From assembly GCF_900094545.1 (NCBI RefSeq), contig NZ_FMAH01000048.1, positions 1 to 47,813 on the forward strand: a stretch of DNA of 47,813 nucleotides. The letters are read 5' to 3'. How positions within the stretch are numbered: position 1 is the stretch's first letter; each line of letters opens with the position of its first letter. Origin of the DNA: Martinezella miluonensis (GTDB lineage: Bacteria > Pseudomonadota > Alphaproteobacteria > Rhizobiales > Rhizobiaceae). The notes below the pieces were generated by a model. It worked only from the letters and a program-made list of their open reading frames with translations, made no database searches and was not told the origin of the DNA. The position numbers and the translations under genes are program-made. This document shows, piece after piece, positions 10,750 to 17,674 of this stretch.

Positions 10750-11445
10750 ATGAACGCCCCACTCATGACAGTCATTCCATCCCCCGCCCCGGTCCTGCTG
10801 CCGATCGAGGGCGAAACCGAGTTCTTTCCCGTGCGCCGGGTCTATTGCGTCGGCCGCAACTATGCCGACCACGCCATAGAAATGGGTCATGACCCCAGCC
10901 GCGAGCCGCCCTTTTTCTTCCAGAAGAACGCCGACAATCTGCTGGTATCAGGCGATTTCCCCTACCCGCCGCTGTCATCCGACGTGCATCACGAGGTGGA
11001 GCTTGTCGTGGCGCTGCGCAGCGGCGGCGCCGATATTCTGGTCGAGCAGGCGCTCGACTGCGTTTATGGTTATGGCGTCGGCATCGACTTCACCCGCCGC
11101 GATCTGCAGGGCGAAGCCAAGAAGCTCGGCCGGCCCTGGGAGATCGGCAAGGCGTTCGAGCATTCCGCGCCCGTCTCCGCGCTGGTGCCCGCCACCCGCG
11201 TCGGCCATCCCGACAAGGGCGGCATCTGGCTGCTGCGCAACGGCGAGGCTGCCCAGCGAGGCGACCTCTCGCAGATGATCTGGAAAGTGCCTGAAATCAT
11301 CGCCGAGCTGTCCAAGCTCTTCACGCTCGCGCCGGGCGATGTCATCATGACCGGCACGCCCGCAGGCGTCGGCCCGGTTGCGCGCGGTGACCGGATCAGC
11401 TGTGCCGTCGACGGCGTCGCGACGCTGGTATTGAACGTAATCTGA
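10750..11445 (+). CDS. Fumarylacetoacetate hydrolase-family protein (fumarylpyruvate hydrolase-like)
   Basis: 231-residue FAH-fold enzyme. It has the YCVGRNYADHAIEMG opening, the metal ligands Glu82 and Glu84 in HHEVELVV, Asp113 in GIDFTRRD, and the closing loop MTGTPAGVGPV. The family cleaves C-C bonds or decarboxylates acylpyruvates and related keto acids; the short single-domain form is closest to fumarylpyruvate hydrolase and acylpyruvase. The true substrate is open. A gap of 16 nt containing GAGGAGGA joins it to the carbonic anhydrase gene, so the two are probably co-transcribed. Confidence 0.85.
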   Translation: MNAPLMTVIPSPAPVLLPIEGETEFFPVRRVYCVGRNYADHAIEMGHDPSREPPFFFQKNADNLLVSGDFPYPPLSSDVHHEVELVVALRSGGADILVEQALDCVYGYGVGIDFTRRDLQGEAKKLGRPWEIGKAFEHSAPVSALVPATRVGHPDKGGIWLLRNGEAAQRGDLSQMIWKVPEIIAELSKLFTLAPGDVIMTGTPAGVGPVARGDRISCAVDGVATLVLNVI

Positions 11446-11461
11446 TCGAGGAGGATCATCC

Positions 11462-11992
11462 ATGCCGCTCTACGCCCTTGCCGGCCTGACACCGAAAACG
11501 CCCGGTCCGAGCCGATACTGGATCGCCCCGGATGCCAGCGTCATCGGCCAGGTCGAGATCGGCGAAGATGTCGGCATCTGGTTCGGCTCGGTGCTGCGCG
11601 GCGACAACGAGCCGATCATCATCGGCAAGGGCACCAACATCCAGGAAGGCACGATGGTGCATACGGACCCGACCTTCGCCGTGATGATCGGCGAAGGCTG
11701 CACCATCGGGCATCATGCCATCATCCATGGCTGCACCATCGGCAATAATTCGCTGATCGGCATGGGCGCCACCGTGCTGAACGGCGCGAAGATCGGCAAT
11801 AATTGCCTCGTCGGCGCCAATGCGCTTGTCACGGAAGGCAAGGAATTTCCGGATGGCTCGCTGATCGTCGGCTCGCCGGCGAGAGCGATCCGCACGCTGG
11901 ACGAAGCCGCGATCGAACGCCTGCGTCGCTCGGCCCAGCATTACATCGCCAATTGGCAGCGCTTCGCCCGCGATCTGAAGAGATTAGATTAG
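11462..11992 (+). CDS. Gamma-class carbonic anhydrase-like hexapeptide-repeat protein
   Basis: 176 residues forming a left-handed beta helix of hexapeptide turns (IGQVEIGEDVGIWFGSVLRGD, IGEGCTIGHHAIIHGCTIGNN, IGMGATVLNGAKIGNN) plus a C-terminal helix (IERLRRSAQHYIANWQRFA). Candidate zinc-binding His residues are His67 in MVHTD and His84/85 and His89 in GHHAIIHGC. This is the YrdA/PaaY/CamH-like branch, whose members may be carbonic anhydrases or acyl-CoA thioesterase partners. GAGGAGGATC directly precedes the ATG. It probably shares an mRNA with the FAH-fold gene. Confidence 0.85.
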   Translation: MPLYALAGLTPKTPGPSRYWIAPDASVIGQVEIGEDVGIWFGSVLRGDNEPIIIGKGTNIQEGTMVHTDPTFAVMIGEGCTIGHHAIIHGCTIGNNSLIGMGATVLNGAKIGNNCLVGANALVTEGKEFPDGSLIVGSPARAIRTLDEAAIERLRRSAQHYIANWQRFARDLKRLD

Positions 11993-12011
11993 AAAACGAT
12001 CATAAATAGTT

Positions 12012-12037
12012 GCCGGAGCGTGAGATAAGGCTCCGGC
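12012..12037. terminator. Stem-loop between convergent carbonic anhydrase and zur
   Basis: GCCGGAGC (12012-12019) pairs perfectly with GCTCCGGC (12030-12037). Flanks are A-rich on the right and A/T-rich on the left, so it could serve either strand. No long T run, so termination is likely but not certain. Confidence 0.5.
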
Positions 12038-12043
12038 AAAAGC

Positions 12044-12442
12044 TCACGCTGCGCAATTGGCGCAATGGCCGCGGATTTCGATGGTCGACTTTTCCGCCTT
12101 GAATTTCTGCGACTTCAGCCAATCCGTCAGGCGGTGATCCACCTCGTGATCGTGGAATTCGATCACCTGGCCGCAGCTTTCGCAGATCGCGAAGGCAACC
12201 AGGCCGTGACTATGGCAATCCTCATTGGGATGCGCGCAGGCGACGAAGGAATTGATGCTCTCGAGCCGGTGGACGACGCCATATTCCAGAAGCTTGTCGA
12301 GCGCGCGGTAGACCTGCAGCGGGGCGCGAAAGCCTTGATCGCGCAGTTTGTCGAGAATGGTATAGGCGCTGAGTGGCGCCTCCGCCTTGGTCAGAACATC
12401 GAAAACGAGGGACTGGTTCTTGGTGAGCATCGGAGTGGTCAT
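12044..12442 (-). CDS. zur: Zinc uptake regulator Zur (Fur family)
   Basis: 132-residue Fur-family repressor. The N-terminal winged helix contains LSAYTILDKLRDQGFRAPLQVYRALDKLLEYG, the part that contacts DNA. The structural zinc site is Cys87/Cys90 (CESC) and Cys127/Cys130 (CANC). Sensory-site candidates are Cys76, His77 and His79 in DCHSHG and His97/His99 in EFHDHE. The gene is last in znuC-znuB-zur and its ATG overlaps the znuB stop (ATGA), so the repressor is made with the importer it controls. With zinc bound it should repress from the palindromes at 14174-14210 and 15256-15272. The gene context makes Zur far more likely than Fur or Mur. Confidence 0.93.
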   Translation of the reverse strand: MTTPMLTKNQSLVFDVLTKAEAPLSAYTILDKLRDQGFRAPLQVYRALDKLLEYGVVHRLESINSFVACAHPNEDCHSHGLVAFAICESCGQVIEFHDHEVDHRLTDWLKSQKFKAEKSTIEIRGHCANCAA

Positions 12443-13266
12443 GATGACTGTCCTCTCTGTTGCGCCGCTGGCGTGCCGCTCCTGCGCACAAGCGGCAGCA
12501 GACTGATGATAAACAGAACGAGCGCCGCGACGACGATGGAGGGCCCGGACGGCGTATCGTAGCGTAGCGATCCGAAGAGCCCGCCGACGACGGCGACCGC
12601 GCCGAGCAGCGAGGCGAAAATCGCCATCGTCTCCGGTGTACCGGCAAAGCGGCGCGCAGTAGCGGCGGGAATGATCAGCAGCGCCGTGATGAGCAGAATG
12701 CCGACGATCTTCATGGCGATGGCGATCACCACGGCCATGAGCAGCATGAAGAACAGCCTGGCGCGTTCCGGCCGCAACCCTTCGGCCTCGGCCAGCTCAG
12801 GATTGACCGTCGATGCGAGCAGCGGCCGCCAGAGCCAGATGAGCGCTGCCAGCACGAGAATGCCGCCGCCCCAGATCACCGCGATGTCGGACTGGCTGAC
12901 GGCCAGAATATCGCCGAAGAGGAAGGCGATGAGATCGATTCTCACCCAGCTCATGAAGGCGACGATAACCAGACCGATCGCCAGCGTCGCATGCGAGAGA
13001 ATGCCGAGCAGCGCATCCGCCGACAGCGCCTGCCGCCGCTGCAGGAAGAGCAGCAGGATCGATACGAGCGCGGCGACCGCAAAAACGGAAAGGGTGAGAT
13101 TAAGCTGGAAAAGCAGCGAGAGCGCCACGCCAAGCAGCGCCGAATGCGAGATCGTATCGCCGAAATAAGCCATGCGCCGCCAGATGATGAAGCAGCCGAG
13201 CGGCCCTGTCGTCAGCGCCAGCCCGACGCCGGCAACAATGGCGCGGAGGAAGAAATCGTCAAACAT
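12439..13266 (-). CDS. znuB: Zinc ABC transporter permease ZnuB
   Basis: 275-residue membrane subunit of the ABC-3 family, with about eight hydrophobic segments and the conserved GPLGCFIIWRRMAYFGDTISHSALLGVAL opening and LLFGDIL-like loop (FLFGDILAVS). The frame is open further upstream, but the region from 13267 to 13452 is the antisense-like reading of the His-rich znuC tail; MFDDFFLRA at 13266 matches the family start. It overlaps znuC by 8 nt and zur by 4 nt. It passes Zn2+ delivered by ZnuA across the inner membrane using ATP hydrolysis by ZnuC. Confidence 0.93.
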   Translation of the reverse strand: MFDDFFLRAIVAGVGLALTTGPLGCFIIWRRMAYFGDTISHSALLGVALSLLFQLNLTLSVFAVAALVSILLLFLQRRQALSADALLGILSHATLAIGLVIVAFMSWVRIDLIAFLFGDILAVSQSDIAVIWGGGILVLAALIWLWRPLLASTVNPELAEAEGLRPERARLFFMLLMAVVIAIAMKIVGILLITALLIIPAATARRFAGTPETMAIFASLLGAVAVVGGLFGSLRYDTPSGPSIVVAALVLFIISLLPLVRRSGTPAAQQRGQSS

Positions 13267-14134
13267 GGCGTCCTCCCCCGGCATGGTCATGCCCATGGTG
13301 ATCATCGTGATGATCGTCATGGTCATGATGGTGGTGGCCATCCTCGGCATGGCAATGATCGGTGATCGAGCCGTCTTCATGCTGCACGCGACCGTCGGGC
13401 AGATGCGTATGATCGTGATGGTGGCTGTAGATCGCCAGCGACTGCGCCGCACGCGTACCGAACAGTTTTACATATTCCGGGCTCTGGCTGACCGTCTGCG
13501 GCGTGCCGCGGCAGCAGACATGGCCGTTCAGGCAAACCACCGTATCGGTGGCTGCCATGACAACATGCAAATCATGCGAAATCAGCAGGATACCGCAGCC
13601 TTCGGAATTGCGGATCGACTTGATGAGGTCGTAGAGCGCGATCTCACCGTTGAAATCAACCCCCTGCACGGGCTCGTCGAGCACCAGCAGATCGGGCTTG
13701 CGGGCAATGGCACGCGCCAGCAGCGTCCGTTGAAATTCGCCGCCGGAAAGATGCTGCACCTCGGCCTTGGCAAGATGCGCGATGCCGACGGCTTCCAACG
13801 CTGTCATCAGCTCACGTTCCGGCAAGGGACCCGTGAGGGTCATCAGGCGCTGAACGCTAAGCGGCAGCGTCCAGTCGATGGCAAGCTTCTGCGGGACATA
13901 GCCGACCTTCAGCCCGCTGATGCGATCGACACGCCCTTCGTCCGGCTTCAGCACGCCGATCGCTGCCTTGGCGCTGGTGGATTTGCCTGAGCCGTTCGGG
14001 CCGATCAGGGTGACGATTTCGCCGCGGTTGACGGAAAAATCCACGCCACGCACCAGCCAGCGACCACCACGGCGGACGCCGACATCATGGAGCGACACGA
14101 GAGGCCGGCTCTTGCTGTCGATGGAAGAAAGCAT
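13259..14134 (-). CDS. znuC: Zinc ABC transporter ATPase ZnuC with His-rich tail
   Basis: 291-residue ATPase. Walker A GPNGSGKS is at 45-52, signature LSGGE at 129-133, Walker B LLVLDEP at 149-155 and H-loop His187. After residue 237 comes a tail that is not part of the ATPase fold: 20 His in residues 238-290, mixed with Asp (SHHHDHTH, GHHHHDHDDHHDDHH). E. coli ZnuC is about 250 residues and lacks such a long tail. The tail could buffer or sense cytoplasmic zinc; this is inference. The start at 14134 (MLSSIDSKSRP) is chosen since the upstream 31 codons run into the Zur operator region. The promoter lies in the znuC-znuA gap. Confidence 0.93.
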   Translation of the reverse strand: MLSSIDSKSRPLVSLHDVGVRRGGRWLVRGVDFSVNRGEIVTLIGPNGSGKSTSAKAAIGVLKPDEGRVDRISGLKVGYVPQKLAIDWTLPLSVQRLMTLTGPLPERELMTALEAVGIAHLAKAEVQHLSGGEFQRTLLARAIARKPDLLVLDEPVQGVDFNGEIALYDLIKSIRNSEGCGILLISHDLHVVMAATDTVVCLNGHVCCRGTPQTVSQSPEYVKLFGTRAAQSLAIYSHHHDHTHLPDGRVQHEDGSITDHCHAEDGHHHHDHDDHHDDHHGHDHAGGGRHV

Positions 14135-14173
14135 GGAAATTCCAATTGCACTATTGCGCCATGCTATTGCACA

Positions 14174-14188
14174 CGTTATAGCATAACG
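14174..14188. promoter_or_regulatory. Zur-box-like palindrome 1 (znuC/znuA)
   Basis: CGTTAT-AGC-ATAACG, a perfect 6-3-6 inverted repeat between the divergent znuC and znuA, close to the known TGTTATANTATAACA type Zur box of proteobacteria. Assignment to Zur rests on this match and on zur being in the operon. Confidence 0.8.
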
Positions 14189-14195
14189 CAATTGA

Positions 14196-14210
14196 TGTAA
14201 TAACATAACA
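14196..14210. promoter_or_regulatory. Zur-box-like palindrome 2 (znuA side)
   Basis: TGTAAT-AAC-ATAACA, an inverted repeat with five of six arm positions matching, 22 bp centre-to-centre from palindrome 1 and ending 24 nt before the znuA ATG. Two sites about two helical turns apart could hold two Zur dimers, or one could serve each promoter. Confidence 0.7.
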
Positions 14211-14234
14211 TATCCGTTCAAGGGCATTTATCGC

Positions 14235-15206
14235 ATGAATGTAGCAAAAGCTCTCATTCCCCTCGCAGCCTCTCTCCTGCTCTCCGGCTTGCTGGTCGGC
14301 ACCGCCGCTACCGCGGCCGATGCCCCGAAGGTCGTCGTTTCCATCAAGCCGATCCACTCGCTTGTCGCTGCCGTCATGCAGGGAGTAGGCACGCCGGATC
14401 TGATCGTCGACAGCGCAGCCTCACCGCATACCTATGCGCTCAAGCCATCGAATGCGCGCAGCCTCCAGCAGGCGCAGGTGGTTTTCTGGGTCGGCCCGGG
14501 CATGGAAGTCTTCCTGCAGAAACCCCTCGATTCTCTCGGCTCCAATGCTACTGTTGTTGAGCTGGATCAGGCGCCCGGCATCACCAAGCTCAAGTTCCGC
14601 GAAGGCGGCGCCTTCGAGCCGCATGACGATGGCGACGAGCCGGCCGCCGGCGAGAATCATGCCCACAATCATGATGACCACGGTGAATTCGACACCCACC
14701 TCTGGCTCGATCCGCACAATGCCAAGGCGATGGTGGCGGAGATCACCACGTCGCTGGTCGCAGCCGATCCCGCCAATGCGCTGACCTACGAAGCCAACCA
14801 GAAGGCGTTGAACGACAAGCTCGATGCCCTCGATACTGAGATCGCCTCAACGGTCGCACCGGTGAAGGAAAAGCCCTTCATCGTCTTCCACGACGCCTAT
14901 CAGTATTTCGAGCATCGCTATGGCGTGCGTGTTTCCGGCTCGATCACGGTCAGCCCGGAAACCATTCCCGGCGCACAGCGCGTTGCCGAAATCCACAGCA
15001 AGGTTGCCGATCTCGGCGCAACCTGCGTTTTTGCCGAGCCGCAATTCGAACCGAAGCTGGTCAAGGTGGTGCTGGAAGGCACATCTGCGAAATCAGGCGT
15101 CCTCGATCCTGAAGCCGCGACGCTGCCGCAGGGGCCAAATCTCTACTTCGATCTGATGCGCGGTATCGCGAGCTCCCTGAAAAACTGCCTTTCAGCGCAA
15201 GGCTGA
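14235..15206 (+). CDS. znuA: Periplasmic zinc-binding protein ZnuA
   Basis: 323-residue cluster A-I (TroA-like) binding protein. A Sec signal peptide covers residues 1-28 (LIPLAASLLLSGLLVG, cleavage near ATAADA). Zinc ligands expected for the family are present: His65 in SPHTYALKPS, His155 in DTHLWLDPHN, His219 in VFHDAYQYFEHRYG, with a fourth acidic position in FAEPQFEPK. A charged His/Asp loop at about 130-150 (HDDGDEP, NHAHNHDDHGE) is the zinc-specific mark that separates ZnuA from manganese proteins. It is divergent from znuCB-zur and followed by a strong terminator, so it forms its own unit under the shared Zur operators. Confidence 0.95.
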   Translation: MNVAKALIPLAASLLLSGLLVGTAATAADAPKVVVSIKPIHSLVAAVMQGVGTPDLIVDSAASPHTYALKPSNARSLQQAQVVFWVGPGMEVFLQKPLDSLGSNATVVELDQAPGITKLKFREGGAFEPHDDGDEPAAGENHAHNHDDHGEFDTHLWLDPHNAKAMVAEITTSLVAADPANALTYEANQKALNDKLDALDTEIASTVAPVKEKPFIVFHDAYQYFEHRYGVRVSGSITVSPETIPGAQRVAEIHSKVADLGATCVFAEPQFEPKLVKVVLEGTSAKSGVLDPEAATLPQGPNLYFDLMRGIASSLKNCLSAQG

Positions 15207-15220
15207 AGATCGCCGAAGGA

Positions 15221-15244
15221 AGCGAGCCCATTGCTCGCTTTTTT
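15221..15244 (+). terminator. Intrinsic terminator of znuA
   Basis: AGCGAGC (15221-15227) and GCTCGCT (15233-15239) form a 7-bp stem with a 5-nt loop, followed by a run of T to 15244. Confidence 0.85.
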
Positions 15245-15255
15245 CAGAACATATT

Positions 15256-15272
15256 ATGTAATGATATTACAT
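15256..15272. promoter_or_regulatory. Zur-box-like palindrome 3 (COG0523 gene)
   Basis: ATGTAAT-GAT-ATTACAT, a perfect 7-3-7 inverted repeat ending 15 nt before the start codon of the zinc GTPase gene. It resembles the two boxes upstream of znuA, and its position over the likely promoter or start of transcription fits repression by Zur. Confidence 0.82.
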
Positions 15273-15287
15273 TACAGTGAGGTTGCC

Positions 15288-16493
15288 ATGAACAAGAAGC
15301 TCCCGGTTACCGTCCTCTCCGGTTTCCTCGGCGCCGGCAAGACGACGCTGCTCAATCACATCCTCAACAATCGTGAGGGTCTGCGCGTCGCCGTGATCGT
15401 CAACGACATGAGCGAAGTGAATATCGATGCGGCCCTGGTACGCGACGGCGGCGCCAATCTCTCCCGCACGGAAGAACAGCTGGTCGAGATGACCAATGGC
15501 TGCATCTGTTGCACGCTACGCGACGATCTGCTGAAGGAAGTCCGGCAACTCGCCGAGCAGGATCGCTTCGACTACCTGCTGATCGAATCGACCGGTATTG
15601 CCGAGCCCCTGCCCGTTGCCACCACCTTCGAGTTCCGCGACGAAGACGGTGGCAGCCTTTCCGATATCGCCCGGCTCGATACCATGGTGACCGTCGTCGA
15701 TGCGGCCAACCTTCTCACCGACTACGGATCCACGGACTTCCTTGCCGATCGCGGCGAAACCGCCGGCGATGGTGACAACCGCACCATCGTCGACCTGCTG
15801 GTCGAACAGATCGAATTTGCCGATGTCGTCATTCTCAATAAGGTCGGTTCCGCAACAGCCGAGCAGCGCGACGCCGCCCGCAAGATCATCGTCGGCCTCA
15901 ATCCGGATGCGCGGCAAATCGAAGCCGATTTCGGCGCCGTGGAGCCAGCGGAAGTTCTGGGCACCGGTCGTTTCGACATCGACCGCGCCGAGACACACCC
16001 GCTCTGGTACAAGGAATTGCACGGCTTCAAGGATCATGTTCCGGAAACGGAGGAATACGGCATCCGCTCCTTCGTCTATCGCGCGAGGAAACCCTTCGAT
16101 CCCCTGATGTTTCAAGCATTTCTTAACCATTCCTGGCCGGGCGTGGTGCGCGCAAAGGGCTTATTCTGGCTCGCGACGCGTCCTTATTATGTCGGCGAAA
16201 TGAGCCAGGCAGGCGCGCTGGTCCGTACGAGCAAGATGGGCCTGTGGTGGGCCGCGGTGCCGCAGGACCAATGGCCGCACGATCCCTCGTTCAAGCGCGC
16301 TCTTTCGCCCTATCTCGACCCCGTATGGGGCGACCGTCGCCAGGAACTGGTGTTCATCGGCGCCGATCCGATGAACCAGCAGCAGATCGTTGCGGAGCTG
16401 GATGCTTGCCTGATCGAAGCGGACCGCTTCACGCCTGAGCGCTGGCGCGACCTGCCGGATCCCTTCGCAAGCTGGAGCCGGCCAACGACATGA
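15288..16493 (+). CDS. COG0523 zinc-chaperone GTPase (ZagA/YciC-like)
   Basis: 401-residue GTPase of the CobW/HypB/UreG class. Walker A GFLGAGKT is at 12-19, the metal-binding CxCC motif (Cys72, Cys74, Cys75 in GCICCTLRDD) follows, then IESTGIAEP and the guanine-specificity NK in VILNK. The C-terminal half is the CobW_C domain. Two facts separate it from true CobW: a second COG0523 gene sits inside the cob operon of this same window, and this one has a Zur-box-like palindrome and lies next to znuA. It most likely delivers zinc to a client enzyme or allocates zinc in starvation. GTGAGG supports the ATG at 15288. It is coupled by ATGA to the next ORF. Confidence 0.9.
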   Translation: MNKKLPVTVLSGFLGAGKTTLLNHILNNREGLRVAVIVNDMSEVNIDAALVRDGGANLSRTEEQLVEMTNGCICCTLRDDLLKEVRQLAEQDRFDYLLIESTGIAEPLPVATTFEFRDEDGGSLSDIARLDTMVTVVDAANLLTDYGSTDFLADRGETAGDGDNRTIVDLLVEQIEFADVVILNKVGSATAEQRDAARKIIVGLNPDARQIEADFGAVEPAEVLGTGRFDIDRAETHPLWYKELHGFKDHVPETEEYGIRSFVYRARKPFDPLMFQAFLNHSWPGVVRAKGLFWLATRPYYVGEMSQAGALVRTSKMGLWWAAVPQDQWPHDPSFKRALSPYLDPVWGDRRQELVFIGADPMNQQQIVAELDACLIEADRFTPERWRDLPDPFASWSRPTT

Positions 16494-16672
16494 AGACGCC
16501 GAAGGTGATCCGATTTCGCTGCTATTGCCTGGAATGCGGCAATGATGACAAGCCGAAAGACAACGCTTTGCAGCACGCGATGGCGGCATCAGAACCAGGC
16601 GATGTCAGAGAGAATGAGCCGAACCCGTTGCTGATAGAGGATTCGGTCGAAAAACTGTTGTTCGGGGCCTGA
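16490..16672 (+). CDS. Small CxCxxC-motif protein coupled to the zinc GTPase
   Basis: 60 residues, not recognised. The start codon overlaps the stop of the COG0523 gene (ATGA), so translation is coupled and the ORF is very likely real. The N-terminus is basic (MKTPKVIRFR) and is followed by Cys11, Cys13 and Cys16 in RCYCLECGNDD, a possible metal knuckle with only three Cys. The remaining two thirds are acidic and probably flexible, ending in LIEDSVEKLLFGA, which could be a short helix. There is no signal peptide. Its place downstream of a Zur-type palindrome suggests a role in zinc starvation, perhaps as a partner or client of the GTPase; this is inference. Confidence 0.6.
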   Translation: MKTPKVIRFRCYCLECGNDDKPKDNALQHAMAASEPGDVRENEPNPLLIEDSVEKLLFGA

Positions 16673-16680
16673 ACGGGAGT

Positions 16681-17463
16681 TCAGGCGACCTGCATGCTAG
16701 CAGGAACGACGCTAGCTTCGTGCACGACAAGCAATGCACCAATCACCTCAGCCTTGGCGCGAAGCGGCGTCATACTGCAGTGAAGGATCTTGCCTGGCTC
16801 GGTCTGGCGATAGGACGGATAGATGCATTCGACCTTTTCGCCGGCAAAGCAGGCATCAAGCTTCACCTTCACATTGCTTTCGAAATATTCGGAGCCGACG
16901 AATTCGGATATATGCCGCCCGACGAGCTCCATCTGCTTCGATTTCAGAAATTCCGAATTCGCCGCATTGCTGTAGAGATAGCGATAGTCGCGCGTAACGA
17001 CGGCAACGCGATCCGGCAGGCTGTTGAGGATGACGTCGTTCAAGACGCTGCCTTCGTCGAAGCCGAAAAGCTCGTCGTGTTCCTCTCTCTTGGTCGAAAA
17101 TGCCATCAAGACGTCGGTCGCCGATTCATTCGCGCCGCCGAAATAACGATCGATCAGCACGGATAGCGATGCCGAATTGCGCACGACGCGCGCGCGATCA
17201 TCCGACTCTTCTCGGATGAGATTGTTCATGAATTGCAGCTGCATGTAGATTTCAAGCAGACTGGTGGCCTTATAGGCCAGAATAGCCGCAATAAGTGGCT
17301 CCAACTCGCTATCAAGCGCGTCTACAAGCTCGTCGTCACCAAGTTTTATTGCACGCTGAATCTGACTGCATTTCGTGGAGAAGGCATGAAAGAGTGCCAG
17401 CAAATTGCCCTCCTGTCCTTGACCATAGTCAAACACCGAGGCCTCGTTTCCCGGCGTTGCCAT
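16681..17463 (-). CDS. PAS domain protein
   Basis: 260 residues with no membrane segment. Residues 1-140 are helical and of unknown fold. A PAS fold occupies about 140-255: VILNSLPDRVAVVTRDYRYLYSNAANSEFLKSKQMELVGRHISEFVG and a closing GKILHCSMTPLRAKAEVIGALLVVHE. There is no kinase, cyclase or DNA-binding output domain, so it may act through protein contact or be a diverged sensor. The start is uncertain: ATG at 17463 is used; an in-frame TTG at 17469 is also possible, and neither has a strong ribosome site. It converges with the small zinc-operon ORF, 8 nt apart. Confidence 0.7.
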   Translation of the reverse strand: MATPGNEASVFDYGQGQEGNLLALFHAFSTKCSQIQRAIKLGDDELVDALDSELEPLIAAILAYKATSLLEIYMQLQFMNNLIREESDDRARVVRNSASLSVLIDRYFGGANESATDVLMAFSTKREEHDELFGFDEGSVLNDVILNSLPDRVAVVTRDYRYLYSNAANSEFLKSKQMELVGRHISEFVGSEYFESNVKVKLDACFAGEKVECIYPSYRQTEPGKILHCSMTPLRAKAEVIGALLVVHEASVVPASMQVA

Positions 17464-17524
17464 GCCCAAGGATATTCAGTTTGGTGTCCGCAATCTCACC
17501 AAACTTTCTAGCATATGAATTATC

Positions 17525-17674
17525 ATGACTTACCCTGCGTTTCAATCCGGTGGACCGAACTTCTCCGCAAAGCAGTATTTCCAAAATGAAGGGTATACGG
17601 AAGGCAATCGTCGCGAAGAGGCAGAAGAAGGCGCCCCCGCCTTCCACCACCTAGGAGCGAAACTGGAAGCTTAG
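17525..17674 (+). CDS. Possible 49-residue ORF (weak)
   Basis: An ATG at 17525 opens 49 codons (MTYPAFQSGGPNFSAKQYF... ending HHLGAKLEA), running into the stop region of lpxXL by 4 nt. The composition is protein-like and hydrophilic, but there is no ribosome site and the ORF crosses the terminator hairpin of the opposite operon. Listed as a candidate only. Confidence 0.22.
   Translation: MTYPAFQSGGPNFSAKQYFQNEGYTEGNRREEAEEGAPAFHHLGAKLEA
17627..17644 (-). terminator. Stem-loop after the lipid A VLCFA operon
   Basis: GAAGGCG (17627-17633) and CGCCTTC (17638-17644) pair perfectly around CCCC, 27 nt past the lpxXL stop. The T content downstream on the minus strand (TTCTGCCTCTTC) is modest. Confidence 0.5.

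Noticed and set aside
17429..17650. 73-codon minus-strand ORF between the PAS gene and lpxXL
   Set aside because: There is no ribosome site, it overlaps the start of the PAS gene and the sequence is not protein-like.
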